A stretch of DNA of 64,000 nucleotides from Sedimenticola sp. (lineage in GTDB: Bacteria > Pseudomonadota > Gammaproteobacteria > Chromatiales > Chromatiaceae), in the NCBI GenBank assembly GCA_026992075.1, contig JALXAM010000036.1:62001-126000 (forward strand), in the 5' to 3' direction. Below, piece by piece: positions 42,476 to 50,983 of the stretch (within the stretch, counting starts at the first letter, position 1; each line of letters begins with the position of its first letter). Both the position numbers and the translations under genes were made by a program. The notes below the pieces were generated by a model. The model was given only the letters and a program-made list of their open reading frames with translations. It was not told the DNA's origin and did not search any database.

Positions 42476-43719
42476 AGATCCTGCATATTCTCGATCATTC
42501 CATTCCGTTGCACAGCGGCTATACCTTCCGCACCCGAGCCATCCTGGAGCAGCAGCATGCGCTGGGCTGGGAGACCGCCCATGTCACCAGCGCCAAGCAC
42601 CGGGCCGTAGAGGCCCTGGAAGAGACGGTGGACGGACTGCACTTCTACCGCACGCCCCCTGCCACCGGTCCCCTGGCGCGGCTGCCGGTACTCAACCAGG
42701 CGGCGGTGGTGAACGGCCTGGCGCGCCGCCTGGACGAGGTGATCCGGCGGGAACAGCCCGATCTGCTCCATGCTCACTCGCCCAGTCTCAACGGACTGGC
42801 GGCCCTGCGGGCAGGGCGCAGGCACGGTTTGCCGGTGGTCTACGAATGCCGCGCCTTCTGGGAGGATGCCGCCGTGGACCACGGCACCAGCCGCGAATGG
42901 GGACTGCGTTACCGGCTCACCCGGGCCCTGGAGACTCATGTCTTCCGCCGGGCGGATGCGGTGACCACCATCTGCGAGGGGCTCAAAGGCGACATCGTTG
43001 CGCGCGGCATTTCCGGGGAGAAGATCACCGTGATCCCCAACGCGGTGGACCTTTCCCGTTTCAGCGACTCCGGCGAGGCCGACCCGGCGCTGGCGGCAAG
43101 ACTGGGGTTGGATGAAAAGCTGGTGCTCGGTTTCCTTGGTTCCTTCTACGCCTATGAAGGGCTGTCGCTGCTGGTGGAGGCGCTGCCGGCGATCCTGGTC
43201 CGGCGGCCCGAGGTGCGCCTGCTGCTGGTGGGGGGTGGTCCCCAGGAGGCGGCGCTGAAGCAGCGGGTGACCGACCTGGGCCTGGAGGAAAAAGTGATCT
43301 TCACCGGCCGTGTGCCCCATGACCAGGTGTCCGGCTACTACCGGCTGGTGGACATCCTGGTCTATCCCCGCCTGAAGATGCGTCTCACCGAGCTGGTTAC
43401 CCCGCTCAAACCGCTGGAGGCCATGGCCCAGGGCAAACTGGTGCTGGCGTCGGACGTGGGCGGACACCGGGAGCTCATCGAGGATGGGGTCAACGGAAGG
43501 CTGTTCCGGGCCGGCGACAGCACCTCCCTTGCCCAGGCCGTGCTCGACATGGCGGAGGATCGGGAAAGCTGGCAGTCGCTGCGCGACAATGGTCGCCGTT
43601 TCGTGGAGAGCGAACGCAACTGGCCCCGCAGCGTGGCGAGGTATCGCGAAGTCTATGCCCGAGCCCTGGGCGGCCTGGAGCCGTTGCCGGCGGAGGGTAA
43701 TGGAGGAGAAACCCGATGA
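42472..43719 (+). CDS. Exosortase A-associated glycosyltransferase (third; GT4)
   Basis: This 415-residue protein has a GTG start overlapping the amidotransferase stop. It opens with MKILHILDHSIPLHSGYTFR, a phrase typical of the TIGR04063-like exosortase-linked family. The donor site is LGFLGSFYAYEGLSLL and KPLEAMAQGKLVLASDVGG. It probably adds a later sugar of the repeat unit. Confidence 0.9.
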   Translation: MKILHILDHSIPLHSGYTFRTRAILEQQHALGWETAHVTSAKHRAVEALEETVDGLHFYRTPPATGPLARLPVLNQAAVVNGLARRLDEVIRREQPDLLHAHSPSLNGLAALRAGRRHGLPVVYECRAFWEDAAVDHGTSREWGLRYRLTRALETHVFRRADAVTTICEGLKGDIVARGISGEKITVIPNAVDLSRFSDSGEADPALAARLGLDEKLVLGFLGSFYAYEGLSLLVEALPAILVRRPEVRLLLVGGGPQEAALKQRVTDLGLEEKVIFTGRVPHDQVSGYYRLVDILVYPRLKMRLTELVTPLKPLEAMAQGKLVLASDVGGHRELIEDGVNGRLFRAGDSTSLAQAVLDMAEDRESWQSLRDNGRRFVESERNWPRSVARYREVYARALGGLEPLPAEGNGGETR

Positions 43720-44582
43720 CGGCGACAGCAGTCCGGTCACAAACTGCGGTGGAGGTCGGGGAATCGCACAACAGGTTCCTGCCATGGCTGTTCGGGGCGC
43801 TCTACCTGGCGGTCTACGGTCCTACCCTGGCGTGGCTCTGGCACCGCTGGACGCTGAGTGTGTGGAACAACGGCCACGGCATCCTCATCACCCTGGTTGT
43901 GGCCTACCTGGTGTGGCAGGAGCTGAAACGGTTTCAGGGGCGCCCGGTGGATGCCAATCCCTGGGGCTTCCTGCTGGTGGTGCCGGCGCTGCTGCTGCAC
44001 ATGCTGGACACGGGGATCCACTCCCAGCTGCTCTCCGCCTTCTCGCTGGTGCTGGGGCTGCCGGGCCTCTCCCTGTTGCTGCTGGGGACGGAGCGCACCA
44101 AGGCCATCATCTTCCCGCTGCTGGTGCTGTTTCTCACCCTGCCCATTCCACTGGCGTTCACCGAGTCCATCCACCTGTTCCTGCGGCAGATAGCCACTGT
44201 GGCATCCGCCTGGCTTCTGCCCCTGGTGGGAATCCCGGTCTTCAGCCACGGCACGGTGCTGGAGACACCCAATGGAACACTGATGGTGGCCGATGCCTGC
44301 AGCGGTTTCTCCACCCTATATGCCACGGTCACCGTGGCCGTGCTCACTGCATACGCCACCCGCAGTCGCTGGCGCAAGGCCCTGGTGCTGGCGGTGGCCG
44401 TGCCGCTGGCCATCGTGGTGAACGTGGTGCGGGTGGTGGTGCTTGCGGTGCTGGTGGACCAATTCGGGCTGGATGTGCTGCGAACTTCGGCTCACGAGCT
44501 TTCCGGGCTGGCCACTTTCGCCGTGGCGCTGCCGCTCATCTTCTGGCTGGGGCATGATTCCCGCGAGGAGGCGCAGGCATGA
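43716..44582 (+). CDS. xrtA: Exosortase (EpsH/XrtA-type transpeptidase)
   Basis: This 288-residue inner-membrane protein has about eight transmembrane helices. The catalytic triad expected for exosortases is present: Cys195 in VADACSGFS, Arg239 in NVVRVVV and His260 in TSAHELSG. It should recognise the PEP motif, cut the anchor helix and transfer the protein, possibly to a glycan or lipid. The Asp-Ala-Cys context and Phe after Gly are less usual than Glu-Ala-Cys-Ser-Gly-Leu in XrtA, so the exact subtype is open. It overlaps genes on both sides by 4 bp. Confidence 0.9.
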   Translation: MTATAVRSQTAVEVGESHNRFLPWLFGALYLAVYGPTLAWLWHRWTLSVWNNGHGILITLVVAYLVWQELKRFQGRPVDANPWGFLLVVPALLLHMLDTGIHSQLLSAFSLVLGLPGLSLLLLGTERTKAIIFPLLVLFLTLPIPLAFTESIHLFLRQIATVASAWLLPLVGIPVFSHGTVLETPNGTLMVADACSGFSTLYATVTVAVLTAYATRSRWRKALVLAVAVPLAIVVNVVRVVVLAVLVDQFGLDVLRTSAHELSGLATFAVALPLIFWLGHDSREEAQA

Positions 44583-45187
44583 TCTCCCAGCGGTACCTGC
44601 CCTGGCTGATCTTGCTGTTCCTGGTGGCGCTGGTGCCCACCGTGATCCACCAGTACCTGGGGCTGAAGGAGGACGATGGCCTGCGCACCGAAAAGATTCC
44701 GGAGCAGCTTGCCGGCTACCATGCCCGGTCCACGGACAGGCGGCGCGCCTGGGGCATGGCCATGTTCGGCAGCCACGACTGGTTCGAGCGCAGTTACGAG
44801 AAGGATGGACACCGCATCCGGCTCTTCGTGGGCCGGGGTTACGACCAGAAGCGCCTTTATCACCACCCGGAGATCGCGCTTTCCCGCGGTGCCGATCTGG
44901 AACCGGGAACCCTGGTGCGACTGGCGGATGGAACCCCGGTGCACCTGATGCGAGAAAAAGATGGTACCGGCCTGGCCGCCTATGTGCTGCTCTATGACGA
45001 CCGTTTCATCGAAGATCCGGTGAAGAATCAGCTCCTGCACGCTGCCTGGCAGCTGTTCCATCCCCGCAGGGCGCTGACGCTTTTCTATGTGGTGGATCCA
45101 ACGCTACCGCGCAATGCCCCGTTCCCTGGGAGTGATGCAGCCCGGTTGCTGCAGGAGGCGATCCGCCATTTCCGAGAGCAGGGCTGA
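44579..45187 (+). CDS. epsI: Exosortase-associated EpsI-family protein
   Basis: This 202-residue protein has one N-terminal membrane anchor (WLILLFLVALVPTVIHQY) and a periplasmic EpsI domain (DRRRAWGMAMFGSHDWFERSYEKDGHRIRLFVG-like region, residues 52-85). EpsI often forms the C-terminal half of XrtA or follows it directly; here it is separate and overlaps the exosortase stop by 4 bp. Its role in EPS export or exosortase function is not established. Confidence 0.85.
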   Translation: MISQRYLPWLILLFLVALVPTVIHQYLGLKEDDGLRTEKIPEQLAGYHARSTDRRRAWGMAMFGSHDWFERSYEKDGHRIRLFVGRGYDQKRLYHHPEIALSRGADLEPGTLVRLADGTPVHLMREKDGTGLAAYVLLYDDRFIEDPVKNQLLHAAWQLFHPRRALTLFYVVDPTLPRNAPFPGSDAARLLQEAIRHFREQG

Positions 45188-45190
45188 GTA

Positions 45191-46396
45191 GTGAAGCCAG
45201 CGCTCATCGTCTTTTCCACCCTGTTTCCCCACTCGGGGCTGCCCGGTGCCGGGCTCTTCGTCCGGGAGCGGATGTTCCGCGTCGGAGAAGTCTTTCCCCT
45301 GGTGGTGATCTCACCCAAACCCTGGTTTCCGGGGCAGGGGCTGATCCGCCGGTTCCGCCCCGGGTTTCGTCCCCCGGCACCGCGCGAGGAGCTGCAGAAG
45401 GGGGTCCGGGTCTACTTTCCGCGCTTTCTTTCGTTGCCGGGGTTAGGGCGGCGCTTTGACGGCTTCTTCATGGCGCTGGGAAGCTATCGCTTGGTGCGTC
45501 GGCTGCATCGCAGTGAAGGTTTCAACATCATCGATGCCCATTTCGCTTATCCGGACGGCTATGCCGCCACCCGGCTGGGGCGTTGGCTGAACCTGCCGGT
45601 GACCATCACCCTGCGGGGTACTGAGGTGCCCCATGCCCGCAAGCCGGCATTGCGCAAGCGCATGCTCCGTGCGCTGCAGGAGGCACGTTGGATCTTTTCC
45701 GTGTCCCAAGCGTTGAAGGAGCACGTGAGCCGCCTCGGTGCACCGGCCGACCGCATCCAGGTGGTGGGCAACGGGGTGGATATCGGAAAATTCCATCCTG
45801 TGCCGAAGGCCGAGGCCCGCCGGGAACTGGGGCTGGATGGGGAGGGGCCGGTGCTGATCACCGTGGGTGGTCTGGTGGAACGCAAGGGGTTCCACCGGGT
45901 GATCGAGCTGCTGCCACGGCTGCAAAAACGGCACCCCGGGCTGCGCTATCTGGTGGTGGGGGGACCCAGTCCGGAAGGGGACTGGAGCCAGCGCCTGAGG
46001 GAGCAGGTAGAGCGGCTGGGCCTGGAAGAGGTAGTGCGCTTCCTGGGACCGGTGGAGCCCCATCGCCTGAAGGTGCCGCTGTCCGCGGCGGATCTTTTCG
46101 TGCTGGCCACCCGCAACGAGGGCTGGGCCAACGTATTCCTAGAGGCGATGGCCTGCGGATTGCCGGTGGTGACCACCGACGTGGGGGGCAACCGGGAGGT
46201 GGTGTGCCGGGAGGAGCTGGGCATGGTGGTGCCTTTCGGGGATGCGGAAGCCCTGCATGACGCTCTGGTCCGGGCGCTGGAGCGGAACTGGGATCGAGAG
46301 GCGATCATCCGTCATGCCCGCGAGAACAGCTGGGACAGCCGCGTGAAGCTGCTGGTGGACGCATTCAACCGGATTCTGGGGGAGAAACCGCAATGA
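45191..46396 (+). CDS. Glycosyltransferase family 4 protein
   Basis: This 401-residue GT-B transferase starts with GTG three bases after epsI. The acceptor half includes IIDAHFAYPDGYAATRLGRWL; the donor half has ITVGGLVERKGFHRVIELL and NEGWANVFLEAMACGLPVVTTDVGG. Unlike the three transferases before the exosortase, its start has no exosortase-specific phrase, so it may be a strain-variable addition to the sugar unit. Confidence 0.92.
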   Translation: MKPALIVFSTLFPHSGLPGAGLFVRERMFRVGEVFPLVVISPKPWFPGQGLIRRFRPGFRPPAPREELQKGVRVYFPRFLSLPGLGRRFDGFFMALGSYRLVRRLHRSEGFNIIDAHFAYPDGYAATRLGRWLNLPVTITLRGTEVPHARKPALRKRMLRALQEARWIFSVSQALKEHVSRLGAPADRIQVVGNGVDIGKFHPVPKAEARRELGLDGEGPVLITVGGLVERKGFHRVIELLPRLQKRHPGLRYLVVGGPSPEGDWSQRLREQVERLGLEEVVRFLGPVEPHRLKVPLSAADLFVLATRNEGWANVFLEAMACGLPVVTTDVGGNREVVCREELGMVVPFGDAEALHDALVRALERNWDREAIIRHARENSWDSRVKLLVDAFNRILGEKPQ

Positions 46397-47742
46397 GCCT
46401 CTATACCGGCCTGGTGGCCAATTTTCTGTTCCCGCTGCACGAACGTCTGAAAGGGCATGACACCGTAGCCGTGCGGCGCCGGATGGAGCGAACCCAGTGG
46501 CTGTCACCGGAGGAGCTGCGGCAGCTGCAGCTGCAAAGGTTGCGCACCTTTCTGCAGGATGTCGCGGTACATGTTCCGGCTTGGCGGGAACGGTTCGAGC
46601 GCCTGCAATTCGATGCCGACAGCGTCGATTCCCTGGATGTCCTGCAACGGTTGCCGCTCACCGACAAGACCTTCATCCGGGAGAACCTGGAGCGCCTCAA
46701 GGCGGATGACGCCCGGGGGCTGGCCCGTTTCAACACCGGGGGTTCCAGCGGAGAGCCACTCATCTTCTACATCGGCAAGGAACGGGTGAGCCACGACGTG
46801 GCGGCCAAGTGGCGCGCCACCCGCTGGTGGGGGGTGGACCTGGGAGACCCGGAGATCGTGGTTTGGGGGTCGCCCATCGAGCTGGGTGCTCAGGATCGTA
46901 TCCGGCAACTGCGGGACGCCCTGCTGCGCACCCGCCTGCTGCCCGCCTTCGAGATGTCGGAACAGAAGCTGGACGATTTCATCCGCCAGATCCGGCGCAT
47001 GCGTCCCCGCATGCTGTTCGGCTACCCCTCCGCCCTGGCGCACATCGCCGCACATGCCGACAAACGGGGGATCGCCATGAACGATCTCGGCATCCGGGTG
47101 GCCTTCGTCACCTCGGAACGGCTCTACGATCATCAGCGTGAAGCAATCAGCCGGGTCTTCGGCTGTCCGGTGGCCAACGGCTATGGCGGACGGGACGCCG
47201 GTTTCATCGCTCACCAGTGCCCCCAGGGAGGCATGCACATCACCGCCGAGGACATCCTGGTGGAGATCGTGGATAGGGAGGGACGGGTGCTGCCACCGGG
47301 TGAGAGCGGCGAGATCGTGGTTACCCACTTGGCGACGCGGGATTTTCCCTTCATCCGTTACCGCACCGGTGACGTGGGGGTACTGGACGATCGACCCTGC
47401 ACCTGTGGCCGGGGGCTGCCACTATTGAAAGAGATCCAGGGGCGCACCACCGATTTCATCGTCGCCCGCGACGGCACCGTGTTGCATGGCCTGGCGTTGA
47501 TCTACGTGCTGCGGGACCAGCCTGGCATCGCGGAGTTCAAGATCGTGCAGGAGAGTCTGGAGTTCACCCGGGTGCAGATCGTGCGTGGGCCGGACTACTC
47601 CAAGCGCTCGGAAACGGAGATCCGGGAGGTGTTCCGCAAGCGCCTGGGCGAGGGGGTGGAGATCGACATCCAGTATGTGGAGCGGATCGAACCGGAGAGG
47701 TCGGGCAAGTTCCGCTACGTGGTGAGCCGGGTGGCGCCCTGA
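46393..47742 (+). CDS. Adenylate-forming ligase, PaaK/CapK-like
   Basis: This 449-residue enzyme of the phenylacetate-CoA ligase family has the phosphate loop NTGGSSGEPLIFY near residue 117 and the hinge YRTGDVGVL. CapK-like members occur in polysaccharide loci and activate a carboxylate for attachment. Here it could load an acyl or amino acid for EPS decoration by FemAB. It overlaps the previous gene by 4 bp and ends the long operon. A short Cys pair (CTCGRG) near residue 337 is conserved in this family. Confidence 0.85.
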   Translation: MSLYTGLVANFLFPLHERLKGHDTVAVRRRMERTQWLSPEELRQLQLQRLRTFLQDVAVHVPAWRERFERLQFDADSVDSLDVLQRLPLTDKTFIRENLERLKADDARGLARFNTGGSSGEPLIFYIGKERVSHDVAAKWRATRWWGVDLGDPEIVVWGSPIELGAQDRIRQLRDALLRTRLLPAFEMSEQKLDDFIRQIRRMRPRMLFGYPSALAHIAAHADKRGIAMNDLGIRVAFVTSERLYDHQREAISRVFGCPVANGYGGRDAGFIAHQCPQGGMHITAEDILVEIVDREGRVLPPGESGEIVVTHLATRDFPFIRYRTGDVGVLDDRPCTCGRGLPLLKEIQGRTTDFIVARDGTVLHGLALIYVLRDQPGIAEFKIVQESLEFTRVQIVRGPDYSKRSETEIREVFRKRLGEGVEIDIQYVERIEPERSGKFRYVVSRVAP

Positions 47743-47855
47743 AGGAGGGTCGGCGGACTCTCTGACGGTTCTGCGAAGAGGTTCCCGGTCCCGGTCTGCC
47801 TTTGCTGTTATAGATATGTCCCAAGAGCGCAACGGAAATTTCGGCAGGGGGCGAG

Positions 47856-48851
47856 ATGGGAAACGGGATCCACACGGCAGCGGCGGCACAGGCCGCCCCT
47901 TTTTTCGCCGACGGACAGGCGGGCTTGATGCCCTTCGCACGGCCCTACAAGGCGACGGTGGCGAACCACGACCAGGTCAGCTTTAACCAGCTCCACGTGG
48001 AGATGGCCCGTAACGCAACGGGCGACTTCAATCCTTTCCATGACGCTATCAAGTGGCAGCTCATCCGAAACAATCGTTTCGGTGCGCCCATCGTGCTGGG
48101 ATTTCAGCTGGAGATGCTATTGGCCCATGCGGTGGCCCAGCAGCGCAGGGAGGCGCTGGCCAACGGCAGTCAGCCATTGCCCGTGCCCCGTTTCGGCTGC
48201 TATCGCTTCACTTTTGCCGAAGCGGTGCGGGTGGGCGAGCCCGTGGAGGTGGAGGTGAAAGCTGCGCACCTGGGGCGTCGCCATGGCGGCATCATCAGCA
48301 ATCGCGTCTTCCTGCGCAAGGAAGGACGCACCGCCGTGGCCGGCCGGGTGGAACACCGGGGTGAGCGGCCGGAAGCGATGCGCCTTGATTTCCGTCCGCC
48401 CGCCGGGTTGGCCGAGTTGCCCGACCACAGCTGGCTGGCGGGTGGCCGCCACTTTCTCAAACACCGTGTGCTCCAGGCCAGCGATGCGAAGAACTTCCTG
48501 GCCGGCTCGCAGATCGCCCCTCATCACTATTTCGACGATCTGGAGGGAAGGGCCCGCTTTCCGGAGCTGTTTCCTCTCTCTCTGGTCTCTTCCGCCCTGC
48601 TCGAGCGGGCCGCCTCCAGTGGGTACGACTTCATGGCAAGGCCCCTGGTCTATGCCGCCCATGATCTGAACATCGACCTGCAGCGCCTGCGGCAGCTCCG
48701 GGATGGTCAACAGCTCCATTTGCTGGTGGAAGGTCCGCTCGCTACCGCCGCTTCGCGGGAGCACCTACGCTACCGCTGTCTTGGCCTGCTTTCACGCGGC
48801 GAGCTGCTGTTCGTCGCCGACATCCGGCTGGCGCCCTTGTCCGAGGGCTGA
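47856..48851 (+). CDS. Hot-dog-fold (MaoC/FabA-like) protein, two half-domains
   Basis: This 331-residue protein shows hot-dog features. The segment ARNATGDFNPFHD (residues about 51-63) matches MaoC-type hydratases; the second half starts near residue 185 (FLKHRVLQASDAKNFLAGSQIAPHHYFDDLE). It may bind or hydrate acyl-CoA. It has its own short leader 113 bp after the ligase gene, with TATAGAT at about 47809 as a weak -10. Together with the ligase it hints at acyl-group chemistry next to the EPS genes. Confidence 0.65.
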   Translation: MGNGIHTAAAAQAAPFFADGQAGLMPFARPYKATVANHDQVSFNQLHVEMARNATGDFNPFHDAIKWQLIRNNRFGAPIVLGFQLEMLLAHAVAQQRREALANGSQPLPVPRFGCYRFTFAEAVRVGEPVEVEVKAAHLGRRHGGIISNRVFLRKEGRTAVAGRVEHRGERPEAMRLDFRPPAGLAELPDHSWLAGGRHFLKHRVLQASDAKNFLAGSQIAPHHYFDDLEGRARFPELFPLSLVSSALLERAASSGYDFMARPLVYAAHDLNIDLQRLRQLRDGQQLHLLVEGPLATAASREHLRYRCLGLLSRGELLFVADIRLAPLSEG

Positions 48852-48937
48852 CAAGGCAGCAACTTCTTCCCGCATCTCCGGGGCCCTGTTGAATTACGGG
48901 ATTCCGCCCTGATTTCCATCATATGAAGTGTCCTTTG

Positions 48938-49097
48938 GGAGCCTCTGATCTAATCCATGAACTCGCATCTTGTCCCCCTCTGGTCCGACTACTGCGTTGA
49001 AGTTCTTGCCAATAGCCTGCTATTGGCTGCGAACTTCGCCTTGTACTCGAACCAGAGGGGTACAATCTGCTTCGTCCAGGACTAAATCAGAGGCTCC
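48938..49097. mobile_element. MITE-like element, copy 4
   Basis: This is the best-preserved copy. Ends GGAGCCTCTGATCTAATCC and the complement of GGACTAAATCAGAGGCTCC are flanked by a perfect TTTG duplication (48934-48937 and 49098-49101). CCCCTCTGGT and ACCAGAGGGG form an inner stem, and GCCAATAG/CTATTGGC caps it. The rest of the 48852-49214 gap has no gene; a GC-rich hairpin (CCGGCGCC/GGGCGCCGG, about 49153-49176) precedes the phosphoribosyltransferase. Confidence 0.82.
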
Positions 49098-49214
49098 TTT
49101 GTTTTCCGGGCGCTCCCGTTACGATTGGCCTGCCTGGTTTCCTTGCTCCCGCCGGCGCCTTTCGTGGGGCGCCGGGCTTGCTTCCGGTGAGGAGGGGTGA
49201 GACGAGGTGCGAGG

Positions 49215-49901
49215 ATGACAGGCAAGGTGGTGGAGATCCCGGAACTGCGGGACCGCCGTTGGGTGTTCGAGGACCGCGCCCACGCCGGGCGGGTTCTGGC
49301 CTCCATGCTCACGGGACTGCGTGACGGGAATGGGCTGGTGCTTGCCATTCCCGCCGGGGGCGTGCCGGTTGCCGCCGCATTGGCGGATGAACTTCGCCTG
49401 CCTCTGGATCTGTGCGTGGTGAGCAAGATCCTTCTTCCCTGGACCACCGAGGCGGGCTTTGGCGCTGTGGCCTTCGACGGCAGCGTCTGGATCAACCAGG
49501 CCTACGTGGACCATTTCGGACTCACGCCCGGCCAGGTGGAACAGACCACGCGGGAGGCGCAGCGCAAGGTGGCGGCCCGGGTGAAGCGGTTCCGGGACGA
49601 CCGGCCCATGCCGGAGATGACGGGGCGGCCGGTGATCCTGGTGGACGATGGTCTCGCTTCCGGTGCCACCATGCGGGTGGGAGTGGAGGCCCTGCGCCGG
49701 CAGGGGGCCGACCAGCTGATCATCGCCGTTCCCACGGCGCCGCCACTCACCGCGCTGGAGCTGGCCGGGGAGGTGGATACCCTTTATTGTGCCAATGTTC
49801 GCGGCGGCGCCAGTTTCGCCGTGGCCGAGGCCTATCGTCGCTGGTACGACGTGAGCGAGGCGGAGGTGGAACAACTCTTGGCAGCACGACAGCGGAGATA
49901 G
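49215..49901 (+). CDS. Phosphoribosyltransferase-like protein
   Basis: This 228-residue type I PRTase fold has the PRPP loop VILVDDGLASGATM (residues about 135-148) and an early AIPAGGVPVAAALADEL phosphate site. Members of this group often neighbour alpha/beta hydrolases, as here, and seldom have a proven base substrate. I use the ATG at MTGKVVEIPEL; a GTG 18 bp earlier sits inside the AGGAGGGG site. Four bases separate it from the hydrolase. Confidence 0.87.
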   Translation: MTGKVVEIPELRDRRWVFEDRAHAGRVLASMLTGLRDGNGLVLAIPAGGVPVAAALADELRLPLDLCVVSKILLPWTTEAGFGAVAFDGSVWINQAYVDHFGLTPGQVEQTTREAQRKVAARVKRFRDDRPMPEMTGRPVILVDDGLASGATMRVGVEALRRQGADQLIIAVPTAPPLTALELAGEVDTLYCANVRGGASFAVAEAYRRWYDVSEAEVEQLLAARQRR

Positions 49902-49904
49902 AAG

Positions 49905-50585
49905 ATGGCGCTGGAGACTTGTGAAATCCTGGTGGAGTCCGAAGGAGTGCCCCTGCCGGCCTTCCTCACCGTGCCACCGGGTGCCACCGGGCTGGTGATC
50001 TTCGTACATGGCAGCGGCAGCAGCCGCTTCAGCCGGCGCAACCATTTCGTGGCGGAGGTTCTGTCCGATTCCGGTCTGGCCACGCTGCTTTTCGATCTGC
50101 TCACTGAGGAGGAGGGCAGGATCGACGCCATCACTGCGGAACTGCGCTTCGATATTCCGCTCCTGGTGCGACGCACCATCGGCACCCTGGACTGGGTTGC
50201 CATGGAGCTCTCTTTCGAATCGCACGGCCTGTTCGGTTCCAGCACCGGCGCGGCCGCCGCCCTGGCAGCAGCGGCGGAACGGCCGGACGCAGTGGCTGCG
50301 GTGGTCTCCCGCGGTGGTCGTCCGGATCTCGCCATGCCGGTGTTGCCGCGGGTGAAAGCCCCTACGCTCTTCATCGTCGGCGGGCGGGATACCACGGTGC
50401 TGGAGCTCAACCGGCAGGCGGCAGCGGCCATGAGCGCCCCCCGGGAGCTGGCCATCGTGCCGGAGGCCAGCCACTTGTTTGAAGAACCCGGCACGCTGGA
50501 GATGGCCGCGGGCCTGGCGCGGGATTGGTTCCTGCGTTACCTTTCGCCGCAGGGCCATGACCATTCGACGGGAGAAACCGCATGA
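49905..50585 (+). CDS. Alpha/beta hydrolase (dienelactone-hydrolase-like)
   Basis: This 226-residue hydrolase has the oxyanion strand LVIFVHGSGSSRFSRRN and nucleophile elbow GLFGSSTGAAAALAAA (Ser within GSSTG). The acid is in IVGGRDTTVLE and the His in VPEASHLFEE. The substrate is unknown. PRTase/hydrolase pairs like this recur in stress-related islands. Its stop overlaps the DksA-like gene by 4 bp. Confidence 0.87.
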   Translation: MALETCEILVESEGVPLPAFLTVPPGATGLVIFVHGSGSSRFSRRNHFVAEVLSDSGLATLLFDLLTEEEGRIDAITAELRFDIPLLVRRTIGTLDWVAMELSFESHGLFGSSTGAAAALAAAAERPDAVAAVVSRGGRPDLAMPVLPRVKAPTLFIVGGRDTTVLELNRQAAAAMSAPRELAIVPEASHLFEEPGTLEMAAGLARDWFLRYLSPQGHDHSTGETA

Positions 50586-50980
50586 CCACACCCCTGAATC
50601 CGGATACGCGCCAGAAGCTGGAACAGCTGCTCGAGGAGCGCGATAAAGAGCTGCGGTCCGAGATCCGCGAGGAGCTGCTGCGAGCCAACAGCGAGCACTA
50701 TGCCGATCTTGCTGGCCAGGTGCACGACCCCGAGGAATCCTCGGTGGCCGATCTGCTGGTGGATCTCAATCTGGCCACCATCGAAAAGCATGTGGCGGAG
50801 TTGCGCCAGGTGGAAACCGCCCTGGCCCGCCTGAAGGAGGGGGAGTACGGGACCTGCATCGATTGCGGCGCGCCCATTGGCGAGGCGCGATTGCTGGCCA
50901 ACCCGGTGGCCCAGCGTTGCATCCGTTGCCAGGAGGTCTGGGAAAAGACCCACGCCGGAACTGAGACGCCGGCGCTCTGA
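50582..50980 (+). CDS. TraR/DksA-family zinc-finger protein
   Basis: This 132-residue protein has a helical hairpin (KLEQLLEERDKELRSEIREELL) and a C4 zinc finger, Cys92-x2-Cys95 and Cys113-x2-Cys116. DksA-type proteins enter the RNA polymerase secondary channel with ppGpp. The acidic loop at the hairpin tip (HDPEESSVAD) is less like the DxxDxA of DksA, so a different target is possible. It lies 3 bp before the chain-length/recombinase fusion gene and is probably co-expressed. Confidence 0.9.
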   Translation: MTTPLNPDTRQKLEQLLEERDKELRSEIREELLRANSEHYADLAGQVHDPEESSVADLLVDLNLATIEKHVAELRQVETALARLKEGEYGTCIDCGAPIGEARLLANPVAQRCIRCQEVWEKTHAGTETPAL

Positions 50981-50983
50981 GGT

